Shown: positions 52,538 to 61,386, numbered from the stretch's first letter. The stretch is 64,000 bases of DNA from Promicromonospora sukumoe 327MFSha3.1 (GCF_000385135.1 NZ_ARQM01000011.1:992001-1056000), one strand, 5' to 3'. Notes: generated from the sequence alone by a model not told the origin. Program-made: numbers and translations.

Positions 52538-53338
52538 GTGCCCGTGGCCGCCGTGACGAAGGACAACTACGCCGACGACCTGCGTCTGGCGCACGTGATC
52601 GCCGACCAGGTCGATTCCATCACCATGTCCCGCTTCCGGGCGCTGGACCTGAAGGTGGAGACCAAGCCGGACCTGACGCCGGTCTCCGACGCGGACCGGG
52701 CTGCCGAGGACTTCATCCGCGGCCAGCTCGCCCGCGCGCGGACGCGCGACGCGATCGTCGGCGAGGAGTACGGCTCCGCCGGCAGCGGTGCACGCCGCTG
52801 GATCGTCGACCCGATCGACGGCACCAAGAACTTCGTGCGCGGCGTGCCCGTCTGGGCCACGCTCATCGCGCTGGCCGACGGCGACGAGGTGGTCGTGGGC
52901 CTGGTCAGCGCGCCCGCCCTGGGCCGCCGCTGGTGGGCGGCGAAGGGCTCGGGCGCGTGGACCGGCAAGTCGCTGGCCTCCGCGTCCCGGATGTCGGTCT
53001 CCGGCATCTCCCGCGTCGCCGACGCGTCGTTCGCCTACTCCTCGCTCAGCGGCTGGGAGGAGCGCGGCAAGCTCGACGGGTTCCTCGACCTCACCCGGGC
53101 GTGCACGCGCACCCGTGGCTTCGGCGACTTCTGGTCGTACATGCTCGTGGCCGACGGCGCCGTCGACATCGCCGCGGAGCCCGAGCTCGAGGTCTACGAC
53201 ATGGCCGCGCTCGTGCCGATCGTCACCGAGGCGGGCGGCACCTTCACCTCGCTCGACGGCAAGCCGGGCCCGTGGGGCGGGAACGCGGTCGCCACGAACG
53301 GCAAGCTGCACGAGGAAGCGCTCGACTTCCTGTCCTGA
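52538..53338 (+). CDS. hisN: Inositol monophosphatase family protein, probable histidinol-phosphatase
   Basis: A 266-aa Mg-dependent phosphatase. The metal-binding motifs are GEEYG near residue 75 and WIVDPIDGTKNF near 89-100, with a second aspartate site in the C-terminal EVYDMAALVPIV. Actinobacteria use this family as HisN in histidine synthesis, and the sequence fits that subgroup; inositol or PAP phosphatase activity cannot be excluded. GTG at 52538 is used; GTG codons at 52544 and 52553 are alternatives. Confidence 0.85.
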   Translation: MPVAAVTKDNYADDLRLAHVIADQVDSITMSRFRALDLKVETKPDLTPVSDADRAAEDFIRGQLARARTRDAIVGEEYGSAGSGARRWIVDPIDGTKNFVRGVPVWATLIALADGDEVVVGLVSAPALGRRWWAAKGSGAWTGKSLASASRMSVSGISRVADASFAYSSLSGWEERGKLDGFLDLTRACTRTRGFGDFWSYMLVADGAVDIAAEPELEVYDMAALVPIVTEAGGTFTSLDGKPGPWGGNAVATNGKLHEEALDFLS

Positions 53339-53380
53339 CGACAGCCCGGCCCGGGTCCCTGACCCAGGCCGGAGGCTGGA

Positions 53381-53935
53381 TCAGACCCGGGGCACGTCCT
53401 TGATCTCGCTCCAGTCGTACCAGAGCAGGTCGCGGTCCGTGACGCGCTGCAGCGCCTCGTCCAGGGCGGTCTCGGACTCCTCGCCGACCTCCGCCGTGGT
53501 CTCGGCGTCGCTCTCCTCGTCGGCGGCGGCGAGGACGTCGGCGATGTCGGCGGCGGCCTCGGCCTCGTCGACGTGCACGCAGACGATCGCCACCTGCTCG
53601 ACCGTGCCGGTCACCTGCACCTCCGAGGCCACCGGCTCGTCGTCGTCCTCGTCACCGGGGACGACGGGGCCCACGGCCGCGTCCGGGACCTCCACGGTGA
53701 TGATCACGCGCTGGTGCGGCGCGTCGGGGCGGCCCGCGATGAGCGCCAGGGAGTCGTCGGCCGCGTTGAGAGCGGCGACGTACTCGAGGCCCTCGGCGTC
53801 CTCGTCGGGCAGGGCGGCCTCCAGCTCCTTCGTCACGGCGTGCGCGCGGCGCGGGGCTACCGTCCAGCGGGCGGCGTCGGAGGAGTGGGAGACGGCGTCG
53901 AGCTCGTCGAGCGTGGCAGGCACGTAGATGCGCAT
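53381..53935 (-). CDS. DUF6912-like acidic protein
   Basis: A 184-aa acidic protein starting MRIYVPATLDELDAV, the hallmark of a conserved actinobacterial family (DUF6912). The conserved part alternates short strands and helices (RRAHAVTKELEAALPDEDAEGL-like, AALNAADDSLALI, QRVIITVEVPDAAV). The 50 residues before the WYDWSEI end are very rich in Asp/Glu/Ala. It converges on hisN with a 42-bp gap. The function is unknown. Confidence 0.7.
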   Translation of the reverse strand: MRIYVPATLDELDAVSHSSDAARWTVAPRRAHAVTKELEAALPDEDAEGLEYVAALNAADDSLALIAGRPDAPHQRVIITVEVPDAAVGPVVPGDEDDDEPVASEVQVTGTVEQVAIVCVHVDEAEAAADIADVLAAADEESDAETTAEVGEESETALDEALQRVTDRDLLWYDWSEIKDVPRV

Positions 53936-54064
53936 GTGCTCAGTCTGCCGTGTGTCGACCCCGCATGAGTGGAGTGGCGGTGTCACCCAGTCCCCGTACT
54001 CTCGTGTCCGGCGTCGGGGCGGGACGCCACGGGTAGTGGTAGCAGCCGAGGGGCAGGAGACGAG

Positions 54065-54697
54065 ATGGGTGCCAAGACCGCGATGCTGGTGTACGCGGAC
54101 GGGGACGTGGCCGCGGGTCTGACGGGAGCGGCCGACTTCGCCGACGAGGCGAGCGCGGCGGAGCTGCTCGGCCTGCTGTGGCCGCCGGCCCGCATCCGCC
54201 CGGACGGTGAGGAGCCCTGGGACCTCGGCGACGCCGTGTTCCCGCCCGAGGGCCGCGCGTGCGCGCTGTCGACGCCCGAGGTGGACGTCCTGTGCGACCA
54301 GGCCCTCATGCTCGACCGTCCCTCCCAGCTCCCGGCCCACCTGGTGGACGCGAGCATGGGCCGCACGCTGTACCTGCACGCGATGCACAGCGCGGTGGAC
54401 TGGTTCGCCTTCGCGGTGTGGCGGGACGGCGCGCTCGTGCGGTCGCTCAGCCTCTCGCCGGACGACGGCGTGCTGGAGGACACGGGGGAGCGCCTCGCCT
54501 TCGAGGAGCCCTTCTGGGCGGGCCGGCACCCGGCCGCCCTGGACGGCTACCCGCTGCCCTTCCACCCGCTCGACCTGGGCGACCACGCCCTGCGTGAGTT
54601 CTTCGGGTTCAGCGGCGAGGGGGCCGACGACGGCGGCCCGTCCGCCGGCCGGCTGGACCCGTGGGCCGTGGAGCTGTTCGGCTTCCAGGTGGTGTAA
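54065..54697 (+). CDS. Conserved hypothetical protein (DUF6928-like)
   Basis: A 210-aa protein starting MGAKTAMLVYADGDVAAGL, a start typical of a family of actinobacterial proteins annotated DUF6928; assignment is from memory of the start motif. Other features are the RTLYLHAMHSAVDWFAFAVW stretch and a LSLSPDDGVLEDTGERL segment. No membrane or signal sequence. GCAGGAGA precedes the ATG. It is followed by a LexA-like box for the next gene. Confidence 0.65.
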   Translation: MGAKTAMLVYADGDVAAGLTGAADFADEASAAELLGLLWPPARIRPDGEEPWDLGDAVFPPEGRACALSTPEVDVLCDQALMLDRPSQLPAHLVDASMGRTLYLHAMHSAVDWFAFAVWRDGALVRSLSLSPDDGVLEDTGERLAFEEPFWAGRHPAALDGYPLPFHPLDLGDHALREFFGFSGEGADDGGPSAGRLDPWAVELFGFQVV

Positions 54698-54730
54698 GCG
54701 CGCCCAGCGCTCGACAGATCACCGAATCGC

Positions 54731-54746
54731 TCGTACATTTGTTCGA
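54731..54746 (+). promoter_or_regulatory. LexA-like SOS box
   Basis: TCGTACATTTGTTCGA resembles the actinobacterial LexA consensus TCGAAC-N4-GTTCGA with one mismatch in the core half-sites. It lies 17 bp before the start codon of the VOC gene at 54763, where LexA would block transcription. Confidence 0.6.
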
Positions 54747-54762
54747 GAGCGAGGAGGTTGTC

Positions 54763-55191
54763 ATGCCCGAACCCACTACTCCCGGTCCTTCCGGAGTGGT
54801 CCCCATGCTGTCCTACCAGGACGGCGTCTCCGCCATGGACTGGCTCATCGAGGTGTTCGGCTTCACCGAGGCCGAACGCTGGCTGGACGACGACGGACAC
54901 CTCTCCCACGGTGAGCTCGACGCCGGCGGCGGGCGCGTGATGCTCTCCGAGCTCGCGTCCTACGAGGGCCCGACGGCGCACCGCAAGCACTGCCGGGCGG
55001 CGGACGCCTGGCTGTCGACGCCCTGGGTGATCGACGGCGTGCTGGTCCACGTGGCCGACGTCGAGGCGCACTTCGCCAGGGCCCAGGCCGCCGGCGCGGG
55101 CGTTCTCTCGAAGATCGAGGAGGCGCCCTACGGCCGCTCCTACCGCGCTGAGGACCTGGAGGGCCATCGCTGGATGTTCCTGCAGCCGTGA
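54763..55191 (+). CDS. VOC (glyoxalase/PhnB-like) family protein
   Basis: A 142-aa VOC protein with the PhnB-like start GVVPMLSYQDGVSAMDWLIE and the end YRAEDLEGHRWMFLQP; the conserved metal-position residues His and Glu are partly visible (HLSHGELDAGG). The substrate is unknown. GAGGAGG precedes the ATG. The LexA-like box 17 bp upstream suggests DNA-damage induction, which would hint at a detoxifying role. Confidence 0.82.
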   Translation: MPEPTTPGPSGVVPMLSYQDGVSAMDWLIEVFGFTEAERWLDDDGHLSHGELDAGGGRVMLSELASYEGPTAHRKHCRAADAWLSTPWVIDGVLVHVADVEAHFARAQAAGAGVLSKIEEAPYGRSYRAEDLEGHRWMFLQP

Positions 55192-55213
55192 GCCGGCCGG
55201 CCCCGGAGCGCGC

Positions 55214-55729
55214 CTACTCGGCCCCGCGGGCCAGCCGGTCCACGCGGCGCAGCGCGGCGGGGAACCGGGCGTCGCCGGCCATCTCGCGCACCAGGTCCGC
55301 CGCGGCGTCCAGCGCCATGCCCGACGCCGTGACGTACAGGGGCCGGGCGGACTGCCCGCGCAGCACCTCGGCGGCGTGCGACGCGGCGTGGAACCGCGTC
55401 TTGGCGACGCCGAGCACCACCGGGGCGAGCCCGGCGTCGGCCACGTGGGCGCCCAGGCCGGGGCTGCCCTCGGGGTCGAGGTCCACGTACCCGTCCACGA
55501 TCAGCAGGTCCAGCGGTGCCACGCCGCCCAGCACCTCCCGCAGGGGCGGCAGCTCGCGCTCGTAGAACCGGCCGGGCCGGTACTCCGCCACCTGCTCCAC
55601 CCGCACGGTGCGCTCCTCGACGAGCGCCGCGAAGCCCGGGTCCTCGGCGACGACCAGCGCGGCGCGTGCCCCGCCGTCGTCCAGGTACTGCACGTCCACC
55701 GCGCCGTAGCGCGGGGTGGCACCGGTCAT
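55214..55729 (-). CDS. Endonuclease V family protein (short form)
   Basis: A 171-aa protein matching endonuclease V: AVDVQYL near residue 10 (first catalytic Asp), QVAEYRPGRFYERELPPLREVL near 45-66 (wedge and Tyr), LLIVDGYVDLDPEGSPGLGAH near 74-94 (second Asp) and GVAKTRF near 107. Endonuclease V cuts next to deoxyinosine or inosine. It is shorter than the ~220-aa bacterial enzymes. It begins 2 bp after rsgA and is the last gene of aroA-rsgA-endoV. Confidence 0.78.
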   Translation of the reverse strand: MTGATPRYGAVDVQYLDDGGARAALVVAEDPGFAALVEERTVRVEQVAEYRPGRFYERELPPLREVLGGVAPLDLLIVDGYVDLDPEGSPGLGAHVADAGLAPVVLGVAKTRFHAASHAAEVLRGQSARPLYVTASGMALDAAADLVREMAGDARFPAALRRVDRLARGAE

Positions 55730-55731
55730 GC

Positions 55732-56877
55732 TCAGGCGTCCGAGCCGGTGCGGGACGAGAGCAGGCGGCGGAACGAGGCGAGCCGGGCCGCGCGGGCGGG
55801 CCGCTCGTCCTCGGGGGAAGCCTCGATCCAGTCGTCGAGCGCGCAGTCCGGTGCGTCCGCGAGGTGCGTGCAGCCGCGTGGGCAGTCCTGAGCCACCTCG
55901 TCCAGGTCCTCGAACGCGTGCAGCAGGTGCGCCACCTCGACGTGCGCCAGCCCGAACGAGCGCACGCCCGGGGTGTCGATCACCCAGCCGTCGAACCCCG
56001 CTCCGTCAGTTGCGGGCGCGCCGTCGACGTCGGGCCCGGCGTCCGAGTCCGGCGCGTCCGTCCCCCCGGGATCCCCCACGGGCAGCCGCAGCGCGACTGC
56101 CGACGTCGAGGTGTGCCGGCCGCGCCCGGTCACGTCGTTCACGACGCCCGTGGCCCGCCTGGCGTCGGGCACCAGCGCGTTGATCAGCGTGGACTTGCCG
56201 ACCCCGGAGTGCCCCACCAGCACCGACACCAGGCCGCGGAGCCGTCCGCGCACCTCCTCGACGGACTCCGGCACCAGGGTGATCCCGGCGTCGTCGTCCG
56301 AGGGGGTCCGTCGCGTCACCACGACCTCGACGCCGAGCGGCTCGTAGAGCGCGCGCAGCTCGTCGGGGGAGGCGAGGTCGGCCTTCGTGAGGCACAGCAG
56401 CACCGACATCCCGGCGTCGTACGCGGCGACGACGCAGCGGTCGATCATGCCGGTGCGCGGCTCGGGCTGGGCCAGCGCCGTGACGATGACGAGCTGGTCG
56501 GCGTTGGCGACGACGATCCGCTCGTACGGGTCCGTGTCGTCCGCGGTGCGGCGCAGGGTCGAGGTGCGCTCCTGGATCCGCACGATCCGGGCGAGCGAGC
56601 CCTCCTCGCCGGAGGTGTCACCGACGACGTCCACCCGGTCGCCCACGACGACGCGTGTGCGCGTGAGCTCGCGCGCCTTCATCGCGGTCACGACGGTCTC
56701 GTCCGCGAGCCCGGCCGCCGCGCCACCGACCAGGAGCGTGTACCGCCCCCGGTCGACACCGGTGACCAGGCCGGTCACGGCGTCGGAGTGCTCGGGTCGT
56801 TGCTTGGTCCGGGGCCGGGAGCCGCGCTTGGACGGGCGGGAGCGGAAGTCCGACTCGTCGAGGTCGCGGCGGCCCAT
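55732..56877 (-). CDS. rsgA: Ribosome small-subunit GTPase RsgA
   Basis: A 381-aa circularly permuted GTPase that assists 30S maturation. The OB-fold is N-terminal, then the G4 TKAD motif, G1 GHSGVGKST near residue 227, and G3 DTPGVRSFG near 305. The zinc motif CPRGCTHLADAPDC follows. An acidic, Gly/Asp-rich insertion lies between the G2 region and DTPG. Its ATG overlaps the aroA stop by one base (TGATG), giving a coupled pair. Confidence 0.94.
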   Translation of the reverse strand: MGRRDLDESDFRSRPSKRGSRPRTKQRPEHSDAVTGLVTGVDRGRYTLLVGGAAAGLADETVVTAMKARELTRTRVVVGDRVDVVGDTSGEEGSLARIVRIQERTSTLRRTADDTDPYERIVVANADQLVIVTALAQPEPRTGMIDRCVVAAYDAGMSVLLCLTKADLASPDELRALYEPLGVEVVVTRRTPSDDDAGITLVPESVEEVRGRLRGLVSVLVGHSGVGKSTLINALVPDARRATGVVNDVTGRGRHTSTSAVALRLPVGDPGGTDAPDSDAGPDVDGAPATDGAGFDGWVIDTPGVRSFGLAHVEVAHLLHAFEDLDEVAQDCPRGCTHLADAPDCALDDWIEASPEDERPARAARLASFRRLLSSRTGSDA

Positions 56878-58202
56878 CAGGCGGCCGTGCCCAGCATGCC
56901 CAGCCACATGCCCGTGAAGTCGGGCAGGGTCTTGGCCGTGGTGGCGACGTCCTCGATCAGCACCCCGGGCACCCGCAGGCCGAGCAGCGCCGCCGACGTC
57001 GCCATGCGGTGGTCGCCGTAGGTGCGCACGACGTCGCCGTGGAGCGGGCGCGGGGTGATGACCAGGCCGTCCCGGGTCTCCTCCGCCTGCCCGCCGAGGC
57101 GGGTGATCTCGCGCGCGAGCGCGGCCAGGCGGTCGGTCTCGTGGCCCCGCAGGTGCGCGATCCCGCGCAGCCGGGTGGGTGAGTCCGCGAGCGCGGCCAG
57201 GGCCGCGAACGTGGGCGCGAGCTCGCCGCCCGCGTGCAGGTCGACGTCGATCCCGTGGATCTCGCCCGTGCCGGTGACGCTCAGCACGCCGTCGGCCAGG
57301 GTGAACGTGCCGCCCATGCGCTCCAGCAGCTCGGGCACCATGGCGCCGGGCTGCGTGGTCAGGGTGGGCCAGCCGGGCACGCGGACCGTGCCGCCAGCGA
57401 CCAGGGCGGACGCCAGGAACGGCGCCGCGTTGGACAGGTCGGGCTCGACGCGCACGTCGCGGCCCGTGATCGGGCCGGGGCGCACGGCCCAGATGCCGTC
57501 CCGCGAGTCGTCGACCACGACGCCGACGTCGCGCAGCGTGGCGACCGTCATCTCGATGTGGGGCAGGCTCGGCAGCGTGGCGCCGATGTGCCGCAGGGTG
57601 AGGCCGCGCTCGAAGCGCGCGGCGGCCAGCAGCAGCCCGGACACGAACTGCGACGACTCCGAGGCGTCGACGTCGACCGAGCCGCCCGGGACGCCACCGC
57701 GGCCCTCGACGGTGAAGGGGAGGTAGCTCGGCAGCTCGGCGGAGTCGCTCGAGCCCTCGGGGTCGTGCACCGTGACGCCGAGCGTGCGCAGCGCCGCGAG
57801 CACCGGCAGCATGGGCCGCAGCCGGGCCGCGGCGTCGCCGTCGAACCGGACCGGGCCGTCGGCGAGGGCCGCGACGGGCGGCAGGAACCGCATGACCGTG
57901 CCGGCCAGACCGGTGTCGATCTCGGTGCCGCCGGTCACCGGGCCGGGCGTCACGTGCAGCGTGCTGGGGTGGTCGCCCTCCTCGATGCCCGCGCCGAGCG
58001 CGCGCAGGGCGCCGATCATCAGGTCGGCGTCGCGGCTGCGCAGGGCGCCGCGCAGGGTGCCGGGGGCGTCCGCGAGTGCGGCGAGCACCAGCAGCCGGTT
58101 CGTGAGGGACTTGCTGCCGGGTACCTCGACCGTCGCGTCGAGCGGTGCGCCGGCGAGCGGCGCCTCCCAGGTCGGTGCGGGCGCGGTGGTCGAAGAAGTC
58201 AT
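56877..58202 (-). CDS. aroA: 3-phosphoshikimate 1-carboxyvinyltransferase (EPSP synthase)
   Basis: A 441-aa shikimate-pathway enzyme joining shikimate-3-phosphate and PEP. The signatures are [18 protein letters not shown] near residue 28, [10 protein letters not shown] near 100, and a C-terminal [15 protein letters not shown] near 350 with [12 protein letters not shown] near 395. It heads an operon with rsgA (1-bp overlap) and the endonuclease V gene. The same aroA-rsgA order near a SigH-type sigma factor is found in M. tuberculosis. Confidence 0.96.
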   Translation of the reverse strand: MTSSTTAPAPTWEAPLAGAPLDATVEVPGSKSLTNRLLVLAALADAPGTLRGALRSRDADLMIGALRALGAGIEEGDHPSTLHVTPGPVTGGTEIDTGLAGTVMRFLPPVAALADGPVRFDGDAAARLRPMLPVLAALRTLGVTVHDPEGSSDSAELPSYLPFTVEGRGGVPGGSVDVDASESSQFVSGLLLAAARFERGLTLRHIGATLPSLPHIEMTVATLRDVGVVVDDSRDGIWAVRPGPITGRDVRVEPDLSNAAPFLASALVAGGTVRVPGWPTLTTQPGAMVPELLERMGGTFTLADGVLSVTGTGEIHGIDVDLHAGGELAPTFAALAALADSPTRLRGIAHLRGHETDRLAALAREITRLGGQAEETRDGLVITPRPLHGDVVRTYGDHRMATSAALLGLRVPGVLIEDVATTAKTLPDFTGMWLGMLGTAA

Positions 58203-58240
58203 GTGGCGAGATTATCGCGGAGCGGCCGTACGCGGCTGCT

Positions 58241-58286
58241 CGTGTCAGACCCACAGATCACTCTGGTGACCTGTACGTCTGACACG
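58241..58286. terminator. 46-bp intergenic palindrome, copy B
   Basis: CGTGTCAGAC (58241-58250) pairs with GTCTGACACG (58277-58286), with ACAG/CTGT inside. It has the same size and end sequences as copies A and C. It lies just behind the DoxX-like gene, 39 bp before aroA, so it is likely that gene's terminator. Confidence 0.68.
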
Positions 58287-58293
58287 GGGAAGG

Positions 58294-58767
58294 TCAGGAC
58301 TCGGCGGCAGCGGCCTTCGCGTCCGCGCGCGCCGCGCGTGCCTGCTGGACCCGCCACGACAGCCCCGGCCTGCCCTCGAGGTCCGCGCCCGCGATGAGCG
58401 CGGCGCCGACGGAGGCGAGGTTGTGCAGGAACCGGTCGGCGCGGGCCGGACGCTCCTCCTTGGGTGCGGTGAACGGCTGGTTCACCAGGGCGAGCGGCAG
58501 CGTCAGCAGCGCGAGCGCGAGGGCGGACGCGCGTGGCGCCTTGCCCAGCGCGAGCAGCGTGCCCGCCGTTGCGGTCGCGACGCCGTGCGCGCGCACGAGT
58601 GTCGTGACCTGCTTCTCGCTGAGCGGCTCTGCCCCCAGCGCCTTGGTCGCCAGCGCGGATCCCGACCGGGCGGCGGCCACGTGCTCGCTCGGCTTCCGGG
58701 CGGCCCGCACGCCGTCGTAGATGAACGAGGAGGCCAGCAGCGGTCGCGCGATGTGTCGAAGCAGCAT
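58294..58767 (-). CDS. DoxX family membrane protein
   Basis: A 157-aa protein with about four hydrophobic helices. It opens [20 protein letters not shown], the DoxX start, and continues with a helix near 60-80 ([20 protein letters not shown]) and a final Ala/Arg-rich cytoplasmic end. DoxX proteins are linked to thiosulfate oxidation or to oxidoreductase complexes in mycobacteria, but most have no known role. It diverges from sigR, with the sigma-R promoter between them. Confidence 0.78.
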   Translation of the reverse strand: MLLRHIARPLLASSFIYDGVRAARKPSEHVAAARSGSALATKALGAEPLSEKQVTTLVRAHGVATATAGTLLALGKAPRASALALALLTLPLALVNQPFTAPKEERPARADRFLHNLASVGAALIAGADLEGRPGLSWRVQQARAARADAKAAAAES

Positions 58768-58844
58768 GCGACCACCTTGGCAGATGCCGGCGCCGGATGC
58801 AGCAGGATCGCGGCACGACGGCACCGGGAGACCGCGGCCGCACC

Positions 58845-58872
58845 GGGAATTCGGGGCCGGGGCCGCTGGTTG
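58845..58872 (+). promoter_or_regulatory. Sigma-R (SigH/SigR)-type promoter of sigR
   Basis: GGGAAT (58845-58850) and GTTG (58869-58872) are separated by exactly 18 nt, matching the sigma-R consensus GGGAAT-N18-GTT. It lies upstream of an in-frame GTG (58908) and of the main sigR ATG (59166), so it can drive autoinduction under thiol-oxidative stress. Confidence 0.75.
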
Positions 58873-59165
58873 AACCGGACGTGGAGCAATGCCTCGAGAA
58901 GGATGCGGTGAACGACACGGTGATGGGCATGGTGACGAGCACGACAACGAGCCCCGCGGCGAGCGGCGCGTCCGACGCGACGGCGGTACCGATGACTGCA
59001 GGTCAGAGCGCCCCCCTGATGTTCGGCGCGGTCCCGGCGCACCTGCTGGACGCCGGCACCGACTCGGCGAAGGCTTCGGCGGACGCGCTGTCCGGCGGCA
59101 CCCCGGGCGCGTTCGGCGTGGTTCCGGCGAACGCGGGCTGGCCGACGCGGCTAGGCTCAAGGGCG

Positions 59166-59900
59166 ATGACTGAGACTTCCCGTGAGCAGAACGAGGGCGC
59201 AGGCGGCGATGCCGGCCGCGCCGACGCCGAGGTGCGCCCCGGTGATACCGCGGCCGTCGAGGCCGCCACGGAGCCCGCCGGCGAGACCGAGGGCACCGAG
59301 CGGTCCCCCCAGGAGGAGGACGCGACGGCCCGCGCCGCGCGCTTCGAGCGGGACGCGCTGCAGTACCTGGACCAGCTCTACTCCGCGGCGCTGCGCATGA
59401 CGCGCAACCCCGCCGACGCCGAGGACCTGGTGCAGGAGACGTTCGCCAAGGCGTTCGCGGCGTTCCACCAGTACCGGCCGGGTACCAACCTGAAGGCCTG
59501 GCTGTACCGGATCCTCACGAACACGTTCATCAACAGCTATCGCAAGAAGCAGCGCGAGCCGCAGCAGTCCCAGGCGGAGGACGTCGAGGACTGGCAGATC
59601 GCGCGCGCGGCGTCGCACACGTCGCGCGGCCTGCGCTCGGCCGAGGCCGAGGCACTGGACCGGCTGCCGGACAGCGATGTGAAGCGGGCGCTCGCCGAGC
59701 TCCCGGAGGACCGTCGGATGGTCGTCTACTACGCCGACGTCGAAGGCTTCCCCTACAAGGAGATCGCGGAGATCATGGGGACTCCGATCGGGACGGTCAT
59801 GTCCCGGCTCCACCGCGGACGACGGCAGCTGCGCGAGCTCCTCGCCGACTACGCCGCCCAGCGAGGTCTCGTCAGCCAGGCGCCCGGAGGTGCGCAGTGA
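59166..59900 (+). CDS. sigR: Thiol-stress ECF sigma factor SigR/SigH
   Basis: A 244-aa sigma factor. After ~55 acidic residues, region 2 spans about 65-130 ([46 protein letters not shown]) and region 4 about 175-230 ([38 protein letters not shown]). It pairs with RsrA, with which it overlaps by 4 bp. The frame is open upstream to a GTG at 58908 preceded by GAAGGA, which would add 86 residues, as in the extended sigma-R' isoform of Streptomyces coelicolor. The sigma-R promoter lies at 58845. Confidence 0.93.
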   Translation: MTETSREQNEGAGGDAGRADAEVRPGDTAAVEAATEPAGETEGTERSPQEEDATARAARFERDALQYLDQLYSAALRMTRNPADAEDLVQETFAKAFAAFHQYRPGTNLKAWLYRILTNTFINSYRKKQREPQQSQAEDVEDWQIARAASHTSRGLRSAEAEALDRLPDSDVKRALAELPEDRRMVVYYADVEGFPYKEIAEIMGTPIGTVMSRLHRGRRQLRELLADYAAQRGLVSQAPGGAQ

Positions 59901-60178
59901 ACAACATCGAACCCGTCCCGCACGACACGGCGGGGGAGTCCGAGTGCGAGCACGCACTGACGCACCTGTACGAGTACCTGGACTCCGAGATGACGCCGGA
60001 CGACGAGCAGCGCATGCGCGCGCACGTCGCCCACTGCTCGCCGTGCCTGGCCGAGCTGAGCGTCGAGGACCTCGTCAAGCAGCTCGTGAAGCGGTCGTGC
60101 AGCGAGCGCGCGCCGGACACGCTGCGCGTGCGGATCCATGAGCAGCTCACGGTGATGACGGTCGTCGAGACCGCCTGA
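59897..60178 (+). CDS. rsrA: Zinc-binding redox-sensing anti-sigma factor RsrA
   Basis: A 93-aa anti-sigma factor of the ZAS family. The motif His43-x3-Cys47-x2-Cys50 (HVAHCSPC), Cys17 and Cys68 match the positions of S. coelicolor RsrA shifted by six residues. Disulfide formation releases zinc and SigR. The GTG overlaps the sigR stop by 4 bp, giving stoichiometric translation. A strong hairpin terminator follows 14 bp after the stop. Confidence 0.93.
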   Translation: MNNIEPVPHDTAGESECEHALTHLYEYLDSEMTPDDEQRMRAHVAHCSPCLAELSVEDLVKQLVKRSCSERAPDTLRVRIHEQLTVMTVVETA

Positions 60179-60192
60179 CACCGGGCATGACG

Positions 60193-60224
60193 AAGGGCCG
60201 GAACCCCACGGGGTTCCGGCCCTT
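60193..60224. terminator. Strong bidirectional hairpin terminator
   Basis: AAGGGCCGGAACCCC (60193-60207) and its complement (60210-60224) form a perfect 15-bp stem with a minimal 2-nt loop (in practice opening to a tetraloop), followed by TTTCG-like bases in plus direction. It separates rsrA from the convergent bL37 gene. Confidence 0.85.
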
Positions 60225-60270
60225 TCGCATGCTCAGGCTGTTCGCCTCGACAACGTCTCAGGCTCAGGCC

Positions 60271-60345
60271 TCAGGCGTTGGGACGCTTGCCGTGGTTGGC
60301 GGCCGAGCCCTTGCGGCTACGGCGCTTGCGACCGCGCTTGCTCAT
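60271..60345 (-). CDS. 50S ribosomal protein bL37
   Basis: A 24-residue basic peptide, beginning MSKRGRKRRSRKGSAANHGK and ending RPNA, matching the small actinobacterial large-subunit protein bL37. CAGGAGA precedes the ATG. Such genes are often missed because of size. It typically lies close to the sigR/rsrA locus, supporting the identification. Confidence 0.85.
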   Translation of the reverse strand: MSKRGRKRRSRKGSAANHGKRPNA

Positions 60346-60436
60346 GGGTGTCTCCTGACAGGTGACGGACTGAATGGCTCAATGGTCCCACAGATCGGGA
60401 GGTTGTCAGGCCGCAAGGGGTTGCCCCGTCGAGTAA

Positions 60437-60475
60437 CGCGATATATCGTGTCTCGGGTCAACGCGATATATCGCG
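60437..60475 (+). promoter_or_regulatory. Twin palindromes, probable PadR operators
   Basis: CGCGATATATCGTG (60437-60450) and CGCGATATATCGCG (60462-60475) are two near-identical palindromes 25 bp apart, 30 bp upstream of the DUF4097 start codon. The GATATATC core is typical of PadR sites in actinobacteria as I recall; the PadR gene is the second gene of the operon. Confidence 0.65.
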
Positions 60476-60504
60476 TCCAGCGAGACCGAGCACCGGAGGC
60501 ACCC

Positions 60505-61386
60505 ATGAGCACGGACAGCTGGACCGTCACCGGTCCGCAGACCATCGAGCTGCGCGGTGTGACCGCCGTGGACGCCCACGTCATCGACGGCCGGCTCGAC
60601 GTCGTCGCGCACGACGAGCCCGTCGTCCGCGTCGAGGTGCACTCCGTGGAGGGGCGCTCCCTGGAGGTCCGGCTGGAGGAGGGTCGCCTGGTCATCGAGC
60701 ACGAGAGCGGCCTGTCCGGCTGGGGCTCGTTCATGAAGCGGTTCGTGGACTTCGGCGGCAAGGCGCGCGCCGACATCCACGTCGCGGTGCCCGCCGACAC
60801 CGCCGTCCGGCTGGGCACGGTGCGCGGCGAGTGCCTCCTGGCCGGCACGACGGCGGGGGCGTCCGCGTCCACCGTGTCCGGGTCCCTGCTGGTCTCGCGC
60901 ACGGCCGGCGACCTCAAGCTGAACACCGTCTCCGGCGAGGTGACGGTGCGCGACCACGTGGGCGACATCACGAGCAATACCGTGTCCGCCGACGTCGTCA
61001 TGAGCGGGTCCGCGGACTCGGTCACGTCCACCTCGGTCTCCGGCGACGTGACGGTCGACCTGGCCACCCAGCCGCGGTCGGTCAAGGTCAACTCGGTGTC
61101 GGGCAACATGCTGCTGCGCGTGCCCGACGACGGCGCCGTGGCGGTGTCGGCGCAGAGCGTCAGCGGGCGGGTCACCGTGGCCGGCGCGCAGTTCAGCGGC
61201 GGGGGCGGCGCCACGTTCACCTCCGGCGAGCCCGAGCCGCGGCCCGGCCGGCCGTGGACCACCCGCCTGCGCGCCACGAGCGTCTCCGGCGAGGTCACGG
61301 TCGTGGGCGGACCGCAGGACGCGCCCGTCGACGTCCAGGACGCCCCCGTCGACGCCCCCGCGGACCACTCGCCCGTGGAGCTGTGA
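60505..61386 (+). CDS. DUF4097 beta-helix protein
   Basis: A 293-aa protein, mostly a right- or left-handed beta-solenoid of DUF4097 built from repeated VSG-type turns (STVSGSLLVSRTAGDL, NTVSGEVTVRD, NTVSADVVM, SVSGDVTVDL, SVSGNMLLRV, SVSGRVTVAG). No signal peptide is seen. GGAGG precedes the ATG. The stop overlaps the padR start (TGATG). DUF4097 proteins are often tied to cell-envelope stress modules (LiaI/LiaF, PspC-like). Confidence 0.85.
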   Translation: MSTDSWTVTGPQTIELRGVTAVDAHVIDGRLDVVAHDEPVVRVEVHSVEGRSLEVRLEEGRLVIEHESGLSGWGSFMKRFVDFGGKARADIHVAVPADTAVRLGTVRGECLLAGTTAGASASTVSGSLLVSRTAGDLKLNTVSGEVTVRDHVGDITSNTVSADVVMSGSADSVTSTSVSGDVTVDLATQPRSVKVNSVSGNMLLRVPDDGAVAVSAQSVSGRVTVAGAQFSGGGGATFTSGEPEPRPGRPWTTRLRATSVSGEVTVVGGPQDAPVDVQDAPVDAPADHSPVEL

